The notes under the pieces are model-generated. The model was not told where the DNA came from, ran no database searches, and saw nothing but the letters and a program-made list of their open reading frames with translations. A DNA stretch of 64,000 bases from Lentzea indica. GTDB taxonomy: Bacteria; Actinomycetota; Actinomycetes; Mycobacteriales; Pseudonocardiaceae. How positions within the stretch are numbered: the first letter of the stretch is position 1; each line of letters opens with the position of its first letter. Shown in pieces: positions 63,032 to 64,000 of the stretch. A program made the translations under genes and the position numbers. The stretch covers positions 1 to 64,000 of the forward strand of contig NZ_VSRL01000021.1 of NCBI RefSeq assembly GCF_012184385.1. The letters are read 5' to 3'.

Positions 63032-64000
63032 GTGGCCGAGATCCTGGTGAACCCGCAGATCGCGCCCCTCGACCAACCGGTCGACATCGTCGTTGTGGGC
63101 CTGCCGCCCGGCGACGAGGTCACCGTTCAACTGTCCACAGGTGACCGTGCGTCCCACGGCGTCTTCACCGCCGATGAGCGCGGCGTCGTGGACCTCACCC
63201 GGCACGCCCCGCGCGAGGGCACCTACCGCGGTGTCGACCCGATGGGGTTGTTCTGGTCGCTCGAACGCACCGGCGGCAAGCCCGGGCCGATGTGCCTGTC
63301 GGTCGAAGGCGCCGGCGAGGTCGAGCTCAAGCGGCTGACCGTCCCCGAAGGCGTCGAGCGCGTCGAGGTGCGTGAGAACGGTCTGGTGGGCACTCTCTTC
63401 GCCCCTGAGGACGACGGAGGCGAGCTGCCGGGCGTCATCGTGCTCGGCGGCTCCGAAGGCGGTCTCCACGAGACGGACGCGGCTCTCCTGGCCGCGCACG
63501 GGTTCGTCGCTTTCGCGCTCGGCTACTTCGGCATGAAAGGGCTGCCGGAGCGCCTCGTGGACATCCCGCTCGAGTACTTCGGCACCGCGATCGACTACCT
63601 CTCGGAACGATCGGGCGAGATCGGCGTGATCGGCGGCTCGCGCGGTGCGGAGTTGGCGTTGCTGATCGGTGCGACGTTCCCCCAGGTCAGGGCCGTGGTG
63701 AGTGTGGTGGGCAGCGGCGTGGTGACCCAGGGCATCGGTCCTGGCGCGAACCTGCTGCAGAAGCTCTCGTACGAGGCGGCGTCGTGGACTTGGAAGGGTG
63801 AGCCGCTGCCGTACCTGCCGTACTACGTGAGCGGCGAGCTGCGGTCGAAGATCGTGAACGACGAACCGGTGCCGCTCAGGCTCGCGTTCGACCTGAGCGA
63901 CGGCATCCCCGAGGACACCGAGATCCGGGTCGAGAACATCGTCGGGGGTGTGTTGCTCATCTCGTCCGGGCACGACGACGGGTGGCCGAGCACGGAGCTG
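63032..64000 (+). CDS. BAAT/acyl-CoA thioesterase family hydrolase, partial
   Basis: Read by hand; it runs off the right edge, with 323 codons present. GTG at 63032 follows GAGAGGGG. N-terminal beta domain (PLDQPVDIVVVGLPPGDEVTVQLST, FTADERGVVDL, YRGVDPMGLFWSLER) is of the Bile_Hydr_Trans type. The alpha/beta-hydrolase part has VIVLGGSEGGLHETDAALLAAHGF, then the nucleophile elbow IGGSRGAELAL (Ser) and LLISSGHDDGWPS (acid Asp). The catalytic His would be beyond the edge. Intracellular acyl-CoA thioesterase or N-acyltransferase is likely; it may be coupled to prfA. Confidence 0.85.
   Translation, partial: MAEILVNPQIAPLDQPVDIVVVGLPPGDEVTVQLSTGDRASHGVFTADERGVVDLTRHAPREGTYRGVDPMGLFWSLERTGGKPGPMCLSVEGAGEVELKRLTVPEGVERVEVRENGLVGTLFAPEDDGGELPGVIVLGGSEGGLHETDAALLAAHGFVAFALGYFGMKGLPERLVDIPLEYFGTAIDYLSERSGEIGVIGGSRGAELALLIGATFPQVRAVVSVVGSGVVTQGIGPGANLLQKLSYEAASWTWKGEPLPYLPYYVSGELRSKIVNDEPVPLRLAFDLSDGIPEDTEIRVENIVGGVLLISSGHDDGWPSTEL

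Noticed and set aside
1-64000. CRISPR arrays, tRNA or rRNA genes, IS elements, phage attachment sites
   Set aside because: No regularly spaced repeats, cloverleaf-like sequences, transposase motifs or integrase genes were seen; short repeats found are too few or in coding sequence.

Overview
The window is high-GC actinobacterial DNA. GTG and TTG starts, ATGA/GTGA stop-start overlaps, a DUF397/DUF5753-XRE pair, ROK and TetR regulators, a SigB/F-type sigma factor and the order argS-lysA-hom-thrC-thrB-rho-rpmE-prfA point to a filamentous actinomycete. A member of the Pseudonocardiaceae (Lentzea/Saccharothrix-like) fits best, but that is inference from gene style; no 16S or plasmid marker is present.

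Layout. 1-9.4 kb: an edge-truncated MalT/LAL-type ATPase regulator, a beta-lactamase-fold esterase, a small membrane protein beside a possible nuclease/P-loop protein, a secreted tripeptidyl aminopeptidase, an SDR-DUF3237-TetR cluster, a PHP protein and a SPASM-like orphan. 9.4-14.4 kb: a secreted phosphoesterase, an MFS permease overlapping a TolB-like protein, a methyltransferase and a monooxygenase. 14.5-21.2 kb: a six-gene minus-strand operon, livF-livG-acyl-CoA ligase-livH-livM-livK, suggesting uptake of a carboxylate followed by CoA activation. 21.3-26.2 kb: a stress-type block (SRPBCC protein, SigB/F-like sigma factor, DUF4383, topoisomerase IB, YbdK/EgtA-type ligase, heme-oxygenase-like protein, STAS protein) with SigF-type promoter matches. 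26.2-33.3 kb: general metabolism, an Nramp-like transporter and a decayed subtilase.

33.1-42.5 kb is the most interesting part: a DUF397/XRE pair, a 1081-residue NACHT-type NTPase, a TPR-CHAT protease gene, then (divergent from CHAT across a short promoter region holding a perfect 14-bp palindrome) an intracellular subtilase, an ECF-like sigma factor and a small beta-rich protein whose gene overlaps the sigma gene. It looks like a protease-gated sigma-factor or conflict-signalling module. 42.6-48.4 kb: a DUF574 methyltransferase, a PAS/c-di-GMP-type gene cut off after about 160 codons and joined tail to tail to a C-terminally truncated GH92 mannosidase, then a ROK regulator. 48.4-52 kb: an acyl-CoA dehydrogenase and a DUF3105/DUF305 pair. 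52-64 kb: the conserved housekeeping run through prfA and an edge-truncated BAAT-type hydrolase.

Reading caution: at least eight one-base frame breaks, all explained by a missing base, interrupt otherwise intact genes, including argS and rho. argS cannot be dispensable, so I treat these as probable consensus (indel) errors and annotate the genes as whole. Two other lesions, the subtilase at 27.5 kb and the junction at 43.87 kb, are not single-base and are real rearrangements or misassembly. I saw no tRNA, rRNA, CRISPR array, IS element or prophage.
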